DNA from: Pelecanus crispus
Lineage: Eukaryota; Chordata; Aves; Pelecaniformes; Pelecanidae
NCBI RefSeq assembly: GCF_030463565.1
Contig: NC_134643.1
Location: forward strand, 4,660,001-4,724,000
Length of the DNA: 64,000 bases
Direction: 5' to 3'
Notes under the pieces: model-generated
Told to the model about the DNA's origin: nothing
The model's input: the letters and a program-made list of their open reading frames with translations, nothing else
Databases searched by the model: none
In this document: positions 38,262-52,592 of the stretch, piece by piece
Layout: every line of letters begins with the position of its first letter
Position numbering within the stretch: position 1 is the stretch's first letter
Translations under genes and position numbers: made by a program

Positions 38262-41189
38262 CTATACTATATACTCTTGTACATATATAAATCACAGATC
38301 TGATATCTATGGCACGTATTTTCATGTTACCTGGACTGCAAATGTGTCACATACACAGACATTCTTGCCTAACTTTCGGTGTTTAAAAGGCTTTTAGGAT
38401 CTGTTAGTCTTACAGGCATCTGGAGAGTGTTTCATTCAACTTGTTTGTTGATCCCCCATTTGGGATGGGATAAACCTCCCTCTACACGTGCCTCCACTGA
38501 CCATGTGGGGAACCTACCTGACTTGCTAGACCACACCCTAACATCCCGATAGCTAAAGTCAGATGAGAGAAATACGGCTTGTGCTGTCATGGAAAATGGA
38601 GTCCAAGGACCTAACATTAAACTCAGGTCTCCACACCCTTAAGAAAAGGGATCATCACCACATTAGGCAAGGTTTGCATTGCCTGCAGAACCACACTCAA
38701 ATAAAAACACTTTCCAGACTGCTCTTCCACCATTCTGTTTTAGTGTCTGGCCAAGGTCACCCTGTAGGAGTAGTCTCAATTGAAGGAACACTAGGTTAAT
38801 CCAAAATCTCTAATCAAAGGAATAGGCAGATGTTTGGGTCTGATTCCCTGGTATAAATTGGGCATCATACTAGGGACACTGGGAGTTACACCTGTGGCAA
38901 GACATTGCAGAAAGCTGCCTCCATCTGAATGCTTAGTTATTTCTTCCAAGACTGAAGAGCTTGATCTGAGCTTCAACACGAACGTTCTGTGTCAGGGTCA
39001 GTGTTTGACTGAGCACTGACAGCAAGGAAGAAATGTGTATTTCAAAGAGCTACACCATAGGGATCAGAGTTTGTTATTTCTCCATACCAAGAACAAAGGC
39101 GTCTTTCCTCTTGCAGTGGTCCTCTGCAGTCCCAGCCTGTATCTTGAGCTTTCCTAGTCACCTTCTCAGTTATGTCTAGACCCAAAATTCTGGCAGACTT
39201 TGGGTGCAAGAGACCTTATTTTCCTGTATGCTCCTATGCTGATAAAGAGCTACTTCACAGTTCCCAGGAAGTCCATTGAAGATTCTCCATTTGGAAGGTA
39301 AGAACTACTTCAAGGTGGTTGCTGCTGCTAAAAATAGTGGCTTGAGCTGATACAGCTGTCTCCCTTTGGTGGTTAGTCCACGTAAGTGTGTCAAAGTGTT
39401 GCTGATTTTCAGCCAAGGCATTTAATTGAAATCTTAAGGCAATGGCTCATATTAGCAGGTTCAAGCCCTGCTTTTAGCACAAAGATGGCTGTTTTTTCAG
39501 CCAAATCTGCTGTGGTCTTTTGTGGAGACTTTCTATTTATTGCTTTATTTTTTGTCCACCCAAAGAAAGAGAAGCAAATGTATGATTTGGTGTGGAGAGA
39601 GCCCACAACAAAGAAACAGCTGATGTTCCTCTTCCCATCTGAATTCCAGTGTCACCAGATTTCCTGAAGAACTAAAATGCATTATTTTTAACATCATCTT
39701 TTTCAAGAAAGGTCTCTTTGTGTCACTGCTGACTCCTACCTCACTATCTCAAAAATGCCACTGTGGTCTAGAATTTATTATCCTTATGATAACAGCACGC
39801 TCCATTTTCCCTATTTTGTCAGTTTTTTTACTCTTTTCATTATGCCTAGTATGACCAGAACTAAGTTGATTTGCTGGGTGGATTATTGTTTCTTTTGAGT
39901 GAGCTTTGCTATTTTTTCCCTTTTTCTCCACTGCTTTGGCCCCATGACATTTTGGAGGGGAAGGAGGGAGGCAATGAGAGGTTATATCTTGAAGAATTTC
40001 ACCCTGGTAGAAAATACCAATGATTTAAAATAAATATACTCTCCGAGATATCACATTACCCTACTGAGCTCGTGTACAGCAAAGATAAAATGGGTTTTTT
40101 AGAACTGCTTTTTCTTTCCCCACCATCTGAATGGAATATCAAAGTACACAATTTAAAGTAACTGTTAGAAAAAAGGTTATACACAATGCTATCAACAGAA
40201 AGGAGCTGAAAATTAAATGGAAATGATTACTGGAGAACTCATTTCCTTTGCTACTGGGAGGCTAACAACAATAATAAAAAAGAATTTAGAAGTGAAAGCT
40301 GAGATTCTCCCTTTGATGTCTTAATATTTTCTGTTTATGTTCCTTTAAAATAAAGGGCCACATTATAAATTAAGTGTAATGCTTAATTTTTATTTTTTCT
40401 CCACTCAAACAGCATGTTTTCCTCTAGGTGATTATTAAAATAATGGTTCACCTCTCCAGCTGCTGTGTACTGGCAGGTTTTTGTTTAGGCAGTGGAGCAG
40501 CACAGGTTGAGTGATAGCTGGGTCCCAGACAGACAGAATCCAGCTGAAACAGAGATTAAGGGTTTTTTTTAATTTAACATGTGAAAATGTAGAATGAGAA
40601 AGTGCCTGTGCCCTTAAGCGTTCCTGTAGATTTGTCTTAACTAAGCATCTCCTATATACTCAAGCTATTTAGCCAATCTTTCAACCTACTTGAGCTTTGG
40701 AGGCAACATCATTGCTTTGATGAGAAGTCTCAGGATAAGTGATTGTCCATACTCCAGGGTTCTACATATCAGTTATGCTAGGGTCCTGGATGGCTTTAAA
40801 GACCAGTGCATCACTCACTACCCACCCTTGGGTGCAGCTGCAGGTTGAGCCGCACTGAAGCTGGAGAGCCCAAGCACACCCACCATGTTAGCATGGACCT
40901 AGTCTCTCTTCAGGCAAGGCACATATGGGCAGAATCTTGTTAGATCCCAACCCGCCAGTGGCTGTCCCAGGACCTTGCCAAGTAGTCCTAAAAGGGCTTC
41001 AGATTCTCTATGGCGATGGACTGTGTGAAATTTCTGTGGCTTAGTAGCTGGGGTTTTCTAAGCTAAGCTGCAAGCAGGCTACTACCGGGCTATATCAGAC
41101 AGTATAGAGAGACATGCAGGACCTCTTTGTTTTGATGTGATGAAGCCCTATAATGTGAGCCTGCTCTTCAACTGGAGTACTGAATAGAA
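38262..41189. other. Gene-free flank
   Basis: Nothing is assignable to a gene. A tRNA T-arm-like hairpin lies at 39454-39472, and AT-rich sequence at 39990-40440. Confidence 0.65.
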
Positions 41190-41560
41190 GAAAGCAAATG
41201 TCACTCCTATCTTCAAGAAGGGCAAGAAGGAGGCTAGGGGGTCTACTGGCTGGTTAGCCTCACCTCCATCCCTGAGAAGCTGATGGAGAAAATCCTCTGG
41301 GAATCAGTTTCCAAACTTGTTAAGGACAAGAAGGTGATTAGGAGTAGTTAGTATGGATTTATGAAGGGGTAATCACGTCTGACCAACCTGCATAAGAGCC
41401 TTCAACAATGAAATTATTAGATTGGTGAAAGAGGGAGGAGCAGTTGATGCTGTTTAGTTTAGCAAGGCTTTCAACACAGTCCATAACAGTCTTATAGACA
41501 AACTGATGAAGTCTAGACTAGCTAGGTGGATAGTGAGGTGGACCAGCTTCTGGACTGTTC
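41190..41560 (+). pseudogene. Degraded CR1 LINE fragment, reverse transcriptase region
   Basis: The conceptual translation, across several frames, gives NVTPIFKKGKK, a KDKKVI segment, then FSKAFNTVHNSLIDKLMKSR and VRWTSFW. These match the order of the CR1 reverse transcriptase core as I recall it, which has FSKAFDTVSHNILIDKL. In-frame stops and frame changes show that it is dead. The 3' UTR and tail of the element are missing. The left edge is uncertain and may extend to about 41140. Confidence 0.85.
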
Positions 41561-42084
41561 CTAGTTCGAGTTACCAAACCAGGGTGCCACAACAGAGACC
41601 TGAGTACCGTGACACTCCCAGCATATTCATTCAGCACCTGTCTTGGGAGAACCAAGCCTCATTCACAGCCAGCTGAAGCATTTTTATATTCTATCGTATT
41701 TACTCAATGGTACTACTATATCTACCTGAGAGTAAGGCCCCACTGAACCCGGAAGTGATGCACAAGTGATGCACAAGTACACACAGGGCAGGACTTGCCT
41801 ACTTTTCTAGAAAGTGAAGGGAGAGAAAGTTCAGTGGACAACTCTGGGTATCTGTCTTAGGATGGGATAAATCATACTCTTAGACTCTTTTCACTGATCA
41901 TAGAGGAAACCTAGGTGATTACCTTGGATGAAGCTAGTTAAATTTTAATGAACTTTAAAGATGACAAACTTTTAGAAAACTCTGGTTAGTTGAGCTTGAA
42001 TCCCATTCCAAAAGCCTCTGTTGTGAACAACCTAGAGCAACAGAGTATGAACTATATCCATACAGAGGAATAAAAATCAAAGCC

Positions 42085-42181
42085 TAGCAAGATAGCTTGC
42101 ACCAGGTCACAGGAGGTATGTATAGCAGAACTTGGAAATAAATCTAGGTCTAAAAAGACTCAGTAGCACCTTAACCACAGG
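42085..42181 (+). mobile_element. MIR-type SINE 3' remnant
   Basis: TAGCTTGCACCAGGTCACAG, then AGCAGAACTTGGAAATAAATC and CTTAACCACAG follow the MIR order of CTTGCCCAAGGTCACA, GCAGAGCTGGGA and TAACCAC. Confidence 0.5.
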
Positions 42182-45100
42182 ATTGTTTTTCCTCTATGTC
42201 TATTTGCAAAGTTGTGTTGCATATTGTTAGTTCAGTTTTGCTCCAGCTTAACCCCACTGAGTGATCAACTAAGCCTTGTTGACCTTTTGAGGAAATCTCA
42301 AAAAGTGTTACAGGTTTGCAATGCACAGTTTTCACAGTTTTCACTGAGGTGGACAAAATTTCCTGGCAAAGCTTTACTTTGAATTTTTGACTCACCAGAT
42401 CCTCAGATTCAAAATGAAACTGAAATGTCCATGTGGAGATTGAAAGCAAAGACAGTTCTCAAAAGACCATAAACATGGAGCTTTGTGACTCTCTGGTTGT
42501 CACTGCTTTAGTGTGGCAGAAAGAAAGATGCTTGTCAATGAGAATGGGAAGGCACTGTCCTCTGGTCCCCCTCAATGAGGATGTACCAGGAGGATCAAGA
42601 ATTTCCTTCATGAAGTTTCTTTAGCAACTACATAAAACATGTGGGTGACTAATTTTTGACATCTCTTCTTGCAAGGCTCTTCCTTGACAGGGTCATAACA
42701 TGATGACATTGCCAGGCTCTAGGTCAGGCTGTTCCAGTAGCTCAGTGCCAACAAATGTCCCACAAGCAGCTACCGCACACATGTAGATCCCGTCTGCCTC
42801 CCACGGGGCTCATGCTGTTTGCTGCCAGCAGGTGCAGTTTTCCTCTGGCTGGGAGGCTGGTGAGCACCATAGCAAAGCCTGTTTGTTTCTGGTGCTTTTC
42901 AGGACATGAGCCAAGGAGATGGTATTTCTGTAACCCAGTGACAAAAGCAAAAAAAATCCCCAAACAATCGTATGTGTTGAGCTGTGACATGCTGTCCCCA
43001 CCACAAGGAGTGACTCAGCGGGTTGAATGCAGGTGCCTGCTGTAGGGTGAACTCAATCACCAGGCTTGATTCAGCTGCTTATGCAGAGGTGTCCACTACT
43101 ACTGGGGCTACTTTGGGTTAATAGGACTGTGGGATATGCCACGGATTGTAGGAGAAACCCATGTTCAGTAGAAGTCCTCCAAGATACCCCAGGGTGTTTC
43201 GGTGATGTTAGATGACCAAAGGTGAGCAGTTAAACTGCATTCCTGTGCTATAGACAGCTGAATTCAATTATTTGAATTGGGACCTGAATCCAGATTCAGG
43301 ACAGAAATACTTGGATTTCTGGGGGGAGATGTCAGGGTAGGAGTGGCTGCTGTGTGTTATCTGGGAGGCCAGATTAGAGCCATTCATCTGTTCTAGTCTC
43401 AGGCTGTCCCATCCTCTGAAATTTCCAAAAATCCTGTGCTTCAGCTACAAAAGCAACTCTAGGATGGTACTGGTGGCTTTGAAGAAAAACAGCAGAGTGG
43501 TAATTGAAACCATTGAATGAAGGGAAGTGTTGCATGAGATTATACCAACCTGTATCCCTACTTTCTTCCCTACTTTCCTTTTCTGTGCTTGTTTCTTCCA
43601 CAACTCAATGATGTTTTTTTCTTTGTTTCACTTTCCTTTTATTATTCAATTATTTCATATCCCTGTGTACATAAACATTAAGGTAACATAGAGGATAAAG
43701 GACTCCATCATGCCTGTTACCAAACAGTAGAATGGACCCCATCATGTCAGGTACAGTCACTGAGCTGTACAGGACCACTGGCTTGCAACCAGTCCCTGTT
43801 ACGGAAGAGCCAGAAATACATTAATTCCTGTATTTCACCAGCTCTCCATGTGCTGTCTTGGCTGCTGTGATACAGCAAAGATAAAACTTCTTTGTAAGCA
43901 AGGAAGTTAGAAAAGCTTCCCGCGGTCTGCACTGAGACCTCAGCTGGCTTCACACCACCACCAGGCACGTTTTGGGCCACATATTGATTGTGATCTTAGC
44001 TGCTGTAGTTGATATGCTTGCTGAGCTGGCATCTCTTGGAGTGAGAGAGCAGTTTAGGTCCCAGCTGTGATCTCTTGCTTGGGTTTTAAGCGTCTAAGGT
44101 ATAAATACAATAGTAAAGGGAGGCACATACCTACTTGCAGTACCCACTATTTGGAACTGTACTGGCAGACAGGGACTTTTTGGTGATACCTCTCACTGCA
44201 AGATGTGCCTGGTAACCACTGGGAAAAGTTGCCTTTCCTTCCTGCATAGGCAGCAAAGAGCATGGTGGGTGCAGGATGAAGCTTGACCTTCCCTGTGGGA
44301 GAGGAAACCATACCCCTGGGCTGCATGCTGAGGAGCTGTGAGACCAACCAATCTCCTCGGGAAAGCAACTTGGAGGTCTTTGCAGAAGGGCTGAAATCAG
44401 GGCTGTCACTCACTGGTGAATCCCACTCATCCTGACCTGTTTATCAGCCTGAGGTTTGGTTTGGTGAATACCAACAAGTAGGAATTTGTGCATCTATCGA
44501 GTGAAGCAGCAAGACTGGGGAAGGAGCAGCTGGGTGGTGAGGAGTCCCAAAACTTGAGCTGAAGCAGGTGGTGCTGGAGGTGAGACCCTGATGTTTGCAG
44601 GTGCCATGCTCGTACAGCAGTGCTGTAACCCCATGGGGCTCCAGAACAGGATTGGGCCTTCAGCGAATGAATAACCAAACCTGGCAAGCCCCATCTACTA
44701 TGCCATAAAATGAACAGCTTACGGAGGAGGGGAAAGAGAAAAAAAAAGAAAGAAGAAAAGACAAGATGGGTACAGAGGTGCCAAGTTTAGTCAAGGCAAA
44801 GGAGCATCTCTGTGAGTACCTGGGCTCCTGCTCATTTCCGTGTGGGTGTTTGGCTTTCAGCCCTCACCGGTTCCTATCTCTCAATCGCTGCCACCACAGG
44901 AAAACGCTTGCTGCTTACCACGTCACTCCTTGCACACCACAGGCACAGCTGGGAGGGTTTTCAAGCTGTAGCACCGGTGAGACACACAGCACGCACGTTC
45001 GTGATGGCTCGTACCCACCTCTCCCCACCTCCTCCCCCCATCCTCAATGGGTGCATTTGGTTTTTAAGCTGAAGACACCTTGCAGAGAGAAGCAGGCACT

Positions 45101-46497
45101 TCTTCTTGTGGTTTGCATCAAAAGCTCTACTGTAAGCCTGAGACTATGTCTGCTCTAGCTGTTACTCAAATGTGCTCCTTTACAAGTCACTCTTACGTTT
45201 GGCTGCTTTAGCTATATGGGACCATAGCTGGAGTACAGAGAGCCGTGCCTGTGGCCAGAGAGGTGTTAAACCCTGTTACTCTCAGTTACTTAACCACAAG
45301 AGGTGATTCAGCACTGTCCTTCCTTAGTCTACACTCTTGGGGTGTCCCTGCATTGGTGTCAAGTACAAACCACTCTGCCGTTGCAAAGAAAACATCCCTA
45401 ACAGTCTTTTAGAGTGGGATACTGCCAATCTTCAAATGCTTAGAAATGCAATCTCTAGTCTGGATCAGGCCATCCAGACTCCATCCATAGCATGTGGACA
45501 GAGTCAGGCCCTCGCAGGACTTGGCTGATCCAGCCTCATTCAGGTGTCAAAGGAAGATGACCCGAATTGCCCTCTAACAGTAACGACCTCTGCACATCTG
45601 GCTCTGCAACTCCTTTGAGATACCATACCCCATTTACAGCCGTGTCACTGTTTTCTGGTAGTGAAAAGGAACGTTATACTCTCTTCTTGGATACCTTTGC
45701 ACAGCACCAAATCCTTGTTTTAGATACTGATCTGTGGAGTAACTACAGTTGTTCAAATGCTTGCTGATCCTGTGTATTTATGGGTTGAAATTCCCCTGAG
45801 GAACATCCCCCAGAAAGCACAGAGCAATTTTAATGGCTTTTCTAAGCACCTCTGTTCTTTGTCCCTGTTTAATCACTTCAATGCCCATTTTGCAATTGTA
45901 CACAACGTTTTATTAAACTGTACAAACAGCACTGGCATTTAAAGAATTCATGTTAGCTGTTCTAATTAAATATGATGACCAGCTGCACAAACTGTGAGCA
46001 CAGATGCCCCCTGCATTTCATACAGCACAAACAAGGATTTCATGAGAGTTACTGGACTGAAACCTTTTTCAGGGCACTCTGCTTTTCTTGTCGATGTTAG
46101 GCACTTCTGCTCTTGGTCCTGCAGGATTCAGTGCCTGTAGTCACTGCCAGCGGTATCCCAGCACTGCCTGCAAAGCAGCATTCATTCTGTTGGGACGTCC
46201 AAGTTGACAGCCTGGTTCAGCAGAGCCAGAAAGGCACCTCTGAAGGGAATCTGATTGTGGAATGACTCACCTTCTAGAGCTTCTCTTTCTCCATGGACTG
46301 GAGGGGTTCATGTGATGAAGCTCCAAACATATACACTTCAATTAGAGCCTAGCACCAGCTGGGGTGACTGCCTAAGTCTACGCTGTTACAGAATCCTCTA
46401 TTTGGGCTTTGACTTAATTTTGCCCCAGTATTTAACCAGTGTCTCAATGACAAGCGGTAACTGGGCGGTTATCTCCAACCTCAGAAAACAGTGCATC
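42182..46497. other. Gene-free flank immediately downstream of PRKCQ
   Basis: No exon was recognised. It has a purine-rich tract at about 44725-44770. Part of it may be 3' UTR if the distal polyadenylation signal at 45909 is used. Confidence 0.6.
45909..45914 (-). terminator. Alternative distal AATAAA downstream of PRKCQ
   Basis: This is a second canonical hexamer (TTTATT on the plus strand), about 590 bp past the first. It would give a 3' UTR of about 1.8 kb. AATAAA is common in AT-rich DNA, so use of this site is uncertain. Confidence 0.2.
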
Positions 46498-46503
46498 TTT
46501 ATT
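46498..46503 (-). terminator. Candidate polyadenylation signal AATAAA for PRKCQ
   Basis: This is the first canonical hexamer after the stop codon in the transcribed direction. Cleavage would be expected 10 to 30 nt further, near 46475. It is assigned by position only and is not supported by transcript data. Confidence 0.4.
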
Positions 46504-47722
46504 TAAAAGTATCCCATGATGTAAGGATCACAGAAAAGATTTTTTTTTTTAACCCATCTACATTTCCACAGAATGCAAAGGGATAGAACACACAGCAAAA
46601 TATCATGAGGTCAAGGATAGGACCACCCTCACCTGATGTACTGCCCTGCCCTGTGACTGTTTGGTGCAGCTTGTTGACCTATGTCTGCAATGCATGCCAA
46701 AGAGTTGGCATCATTTAGAGCAACAGAAAGTATATAAGCCTTTGCAAGGACTGTTTGCTACCCTTCAAGTAAAATATACCAGTGCTGCGACTGGAAGGCC
46801 AGTTTTATGATGCTTAAACAATGGTTTGAGGAAACCTCTTCCACCTTTCTCATGCAGTTTTAGGATAAAACTCCAGAAAGCCCAGTCCAGATTTTGCTCT
46901 GAGCCTGGCGTGTGCAAGGACAGTTAAAGCTTTAGAGCAGGGGCTCTCGAGACTTTCTGCTGGACTGCAACTTCCCATCCTTCCTGCTCAAGTACTAAGG
47001 TAAACCACTGGTTTTCTGTATTGATCTTGACACTTGCTATGGCAACGATCCTCCTTTCGGGTTGAGTCCTGAGCTCCAGGGTCTCTGATTGAGATGTACG
47101 AATGCTGGAATGGGCACCTGCAAAGTCTCTTTGTCCCAGTGGAGCAAAATTGAATCCTAACACTGTGAACATTACTTTTAAAGTGTGTAGGGAATAAGAT
47201 TGCTTCTTCAAAACTCCTGTGCACACATGCACAATTCTGCACATGTACAAGTGGAGGTTACCAAAGCACCCTGCCTGAAGTCTACCCACATGCCCTCAGG
47301 CCTTGAGCAAACCACTTGTCCTTCAGAAGGAGGTGGGCTGAATTGAGAGTTGCAGAAATTGGCACCGACATCACCAGAAGCTCAAATATACTTGTTTTTT
47401 CTTACAAAGAAACCCATTGGTTATGTGTACAAGTTGTGGGGAACAAGTTTTGTCCCTTCTTCATTTTCAGATGCTCTCAACTTCAGGAACATTGGGAAAA
47501 GAGAGAAGAGAGACCAAAAGATACCACGAAGAAACTTCATCATTAGTGAAGAGTGGCTGGCATCTGCTACAGACTGGAGTAAGCTGGAAGCCTCCAGACA
47601 CGGTGCAAACTTTCACTGAGGTGTTTTTCTGGTGGGTTCTTAAGAAGAAAAACCATGCGCTGTCTTCAGCTGATGAAGTGTTATGCAAACCATTACAGCA
47701 AATCCCTTCAGTAAGGCAGATC
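46498..47722 (-). other. PRKCQ: Probable PRKCQ 3' untranslated region
   Basis: This stretch follows the TGA stop on the minus strand. Reading down from 47722, the first canonical AATAAA is the complement of TTTATT at 46498-46503, giving a 3' UTR of about 1.2 kb. Open frames on either strand here look like chance frames. The true end could be elsewhere: another AATAAA lies at 45909-45914, and non-canonical signals would be missed. Confidence 0.5.
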
Positions 47723-49310
<1,588 letters not shown>

Positions 49311-49372
49311 CTAGAATGTTGAAGTAAGAGAAATACCTTACTCTTTTATCAATAACAGTGTATTCATTAGGA

Positions 49373-49522
49373 AACTTACTAAATTTCTGATTGGGGAACC
49401 AAATACACTAAGTAGGTGTAGGTAGGACTGTCCTACCAGATAGGGCCTCAGACTTCAAACTTAAGCTTCATTGGTCAGAGTGTGAAAACTCTTCTAACTT
49501 ACTAAATTTCTGATTGGAGAAC
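49373..49522. repeat. 27-bp direct repeats 123 bp apart, enclosing a 17-nt palindrome
   Basis: AACTTACTAAATTTCTGATT plus seven more bases occurs at 49373-49399 and again at 49496-49522 with one mismatch. Between them, GGTAGGAC-T-GTCCTACC (49421-49437) is a perfect 8-bp inverted repeat. Confidence 0.85.
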
Positions 49523-51747
49523 TAGTACGGATTCTTAGCCTAACATGCCAAAACTGAGAGACCTTGGCCATAGTTTTCCTTCGCAGGAGAGAGAGGACAA
49601 ATTTGCTACAGTGGCAACAACATATGTGTCTGAGCAGGCAAATATGTAACTACACAGGTGAAATATATGGATCGCACTTGTAAGCTTTTGTCTGGACAAT
49701 TTCTTGCAACCAGCAAAATTTTTAGGGCTGACATATAAGCACAATTTGTGAAAATACTAGTCTGGCCTATGTGGGGTTGCATTCACCTCCTATACCTTTG
49801 GACACTTGGAGTGTCACTATTTGACCCTTTATAATTAATGGAGAAAACCAGTCATCTTAGGCACAAATCATCTCATCTACTTTACACACTTAAATATGAG
49901 ATAAAAGACACCCTGGAAGTGCTTGCTTCTCTCCACTGACTAGCTCAGATGCTGACAAGTGTCTACTTTGTCAAAAGACTCCCAATTCAGATAGCTTGTG
50001 TTTACTGCACACTGCAGGCTACAAGTCCAGTGGATGACTAATTCTGCTGAAGGTAGGAAAAAGCTAGAACTGGGGACATATCTTTTCACCATCAGCTATG
50101 TGCAGGTCTAAGCCCACTGTCCAGTTTAGTATATACATAGCCTGTTTTGTCGCAGATGCTTTTATGGAGATGCAGGAGCCATTTGGCTCTGGAAGCAGCT
50201 GAAGCGTTTCTGGGGGAAAGTTTCAGGAGTGCTAAACGCTCTCAATGTTCGTGAGCAGGATGTAGGGCTGAAATATTGCTGTAATGGTGGGCTTGAATAG
50301 TCTAAAATTTATCTTTACATCTGCAGTAAAATGTCTGGGGCCTCCAGGCCAGCTAGCCCATACAGTGCCAGATCCTAGGTCCCTCTAAAGTCAATGGAGA
50401 GGAATAGTGGTACTACTTGATAGCAGGTGACCTGAATACAGCAATTATGTCCTGTAAGGGCAAATATTCAAAAGCACTTCACTGTTGGAGGTCATCTCAA
50501 AATGGACTTGGGTTACATATGGTAGAAGTTTCTTGCTACTCTATTTGGCCAACAGCAAGCATACAATAGATACCACTCAGAAAAGAACAAATATAAATAT
50601 CTAATGCCAAAAATGGCAGCAAAAGAATCTGATGTATGGACCACTGAGGGCCTGTTTGAAAAAAACCCAGGCATTGGGTTTTGGTGAACACTCTGGGCAA
50701 AGACTTATGAAAACTGTCCTACAGACAACTGATTACACAGCAGTGCAGATTCCATAGGTTACATTCTGTGCTGATAATACAGGCATTAAGCATGGTGGAA
50801 TATGTAATTATCCAGGGTCAGTGGCAATGAGAGTAGCCCATAATGGAGAAAATGGTTTTTTTCCTAAGCAAGGAAGTTTATTGATTGGTATAAAGTTGAT
50901 TACCATCTCTAATCCTGACAGAAGTACAGGTTGGTTGTGCAGAAAGATGGCAGTGTATGTTCCAGAAATAGACATTCAAAATCTCAGTCTGCTATGTTAT
51001 GTCTTCCTGAACAACTGCTTTTGAATGTTTTCATTATTATCATTTTATAGTGATATCTAAACATCTGAGCCCAGCACAGATACTGAAATAATCTGCTGTT
51101 CTCCATTTTTGTAGTGTAATGCTGTATGTTGCCCTGTCACTTTGTAAATGCAAAAGTAAAGGTAGGGACTGTAGGTCAAATACAACCAAAATCTAGTGAT
51201 GAACAAGTTACCGCACATCATTATAACCCTCTGTACATGCTCTTTCACCATGCTCCATCTTGAGGTAAAATGCCGTAGCTTAGATCATGTTCAACGTCAG
51301 TCCAAAGCCTGACTGAGGGGAGCTAACTTATTAGACTAGTCGTGAGTTCATTGCATTTTTGTCTTGCAACTCTACAACAATTTGCATCCCAAGCTACGAA
51401 GGCTACAATGCTAAATGGCATGGGGCTGAGAAGGACGCAATGAAAAATTCAGTGTATTAATGGAAAGGAAAACAAAACACGAGGAGGATGTCCATTAGAG
51501 GGAAACAAAAGAGTGCTCCACTTAGAAAGGACACTATGCATCACTATGTAGGAGATTCAAAGGGCCAAATATCCAGATGTCATGGTGCTACTAGCTTAAG
51601 TAGCTCACCACTTCAGGACACAGCTCAGTCTTTGTTTTCCTGCTCTTTAGCTCAGTGCAAAGATGCAAAATATTCTCTACTGAAAATCAAGCTGAGCACC
51701 AAAGAAATCTATCTTAGATGTCTTCATAGGTTCAATCCCTGCTTACT

Positions 51748-51815
51748 GCAGGGGGGTTGGGCTCGATGATCTCTCAAGGTCCCTTCCAACCCAAAGCATT
51801 CTATGATTCTGTGAT
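51748..51815 (+). mobile_element. CR1 3' terminal fragment in a PRKCQ intron
   Basis: It reads GGGGGGTTGGGCTCGATGAT, then CAAGGTCCCTTCCAACCC, and ends ATTCTATGATTCTGTG. This is the standard CR1 3' end with its octamer-like tail. Only about 70 bp is kept. Confidence 0.88.
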
Positions 51816-52190
51816 ATCTCTGAGGCACAAGAACTGCTTCAAAGACATAATTTTCAAGGAGGTCACTGTAACCCTCAGTTTGAAGCCTGGCAGAATATCT
51901 TTTCCAGGAGTTAACATGTCTTGCACCTTAGGGATTGCTCTGCAGAGAAACTGGTCTCTGCTGGTATCTGATATGCCTTGATCCTACTTACTGGATGTGA
52001 GGAACCATCATCACAACTCAGGAGAGAGAAGACACAAAGATGGCCTTATGACTTAGGTCAGGTGTGCTTTGAGTTCCACAGACAAGAAAGTGACTCTCTT
52101 TGGTCCTATCACACTAAACTTGTTTCTCTGAACAACAACTGAAGATGCACAAATTAAATATGACAGTTCTGGCAAAAAGACATTTGTTCA

Positions 52191-52592
<402 letters not shown>

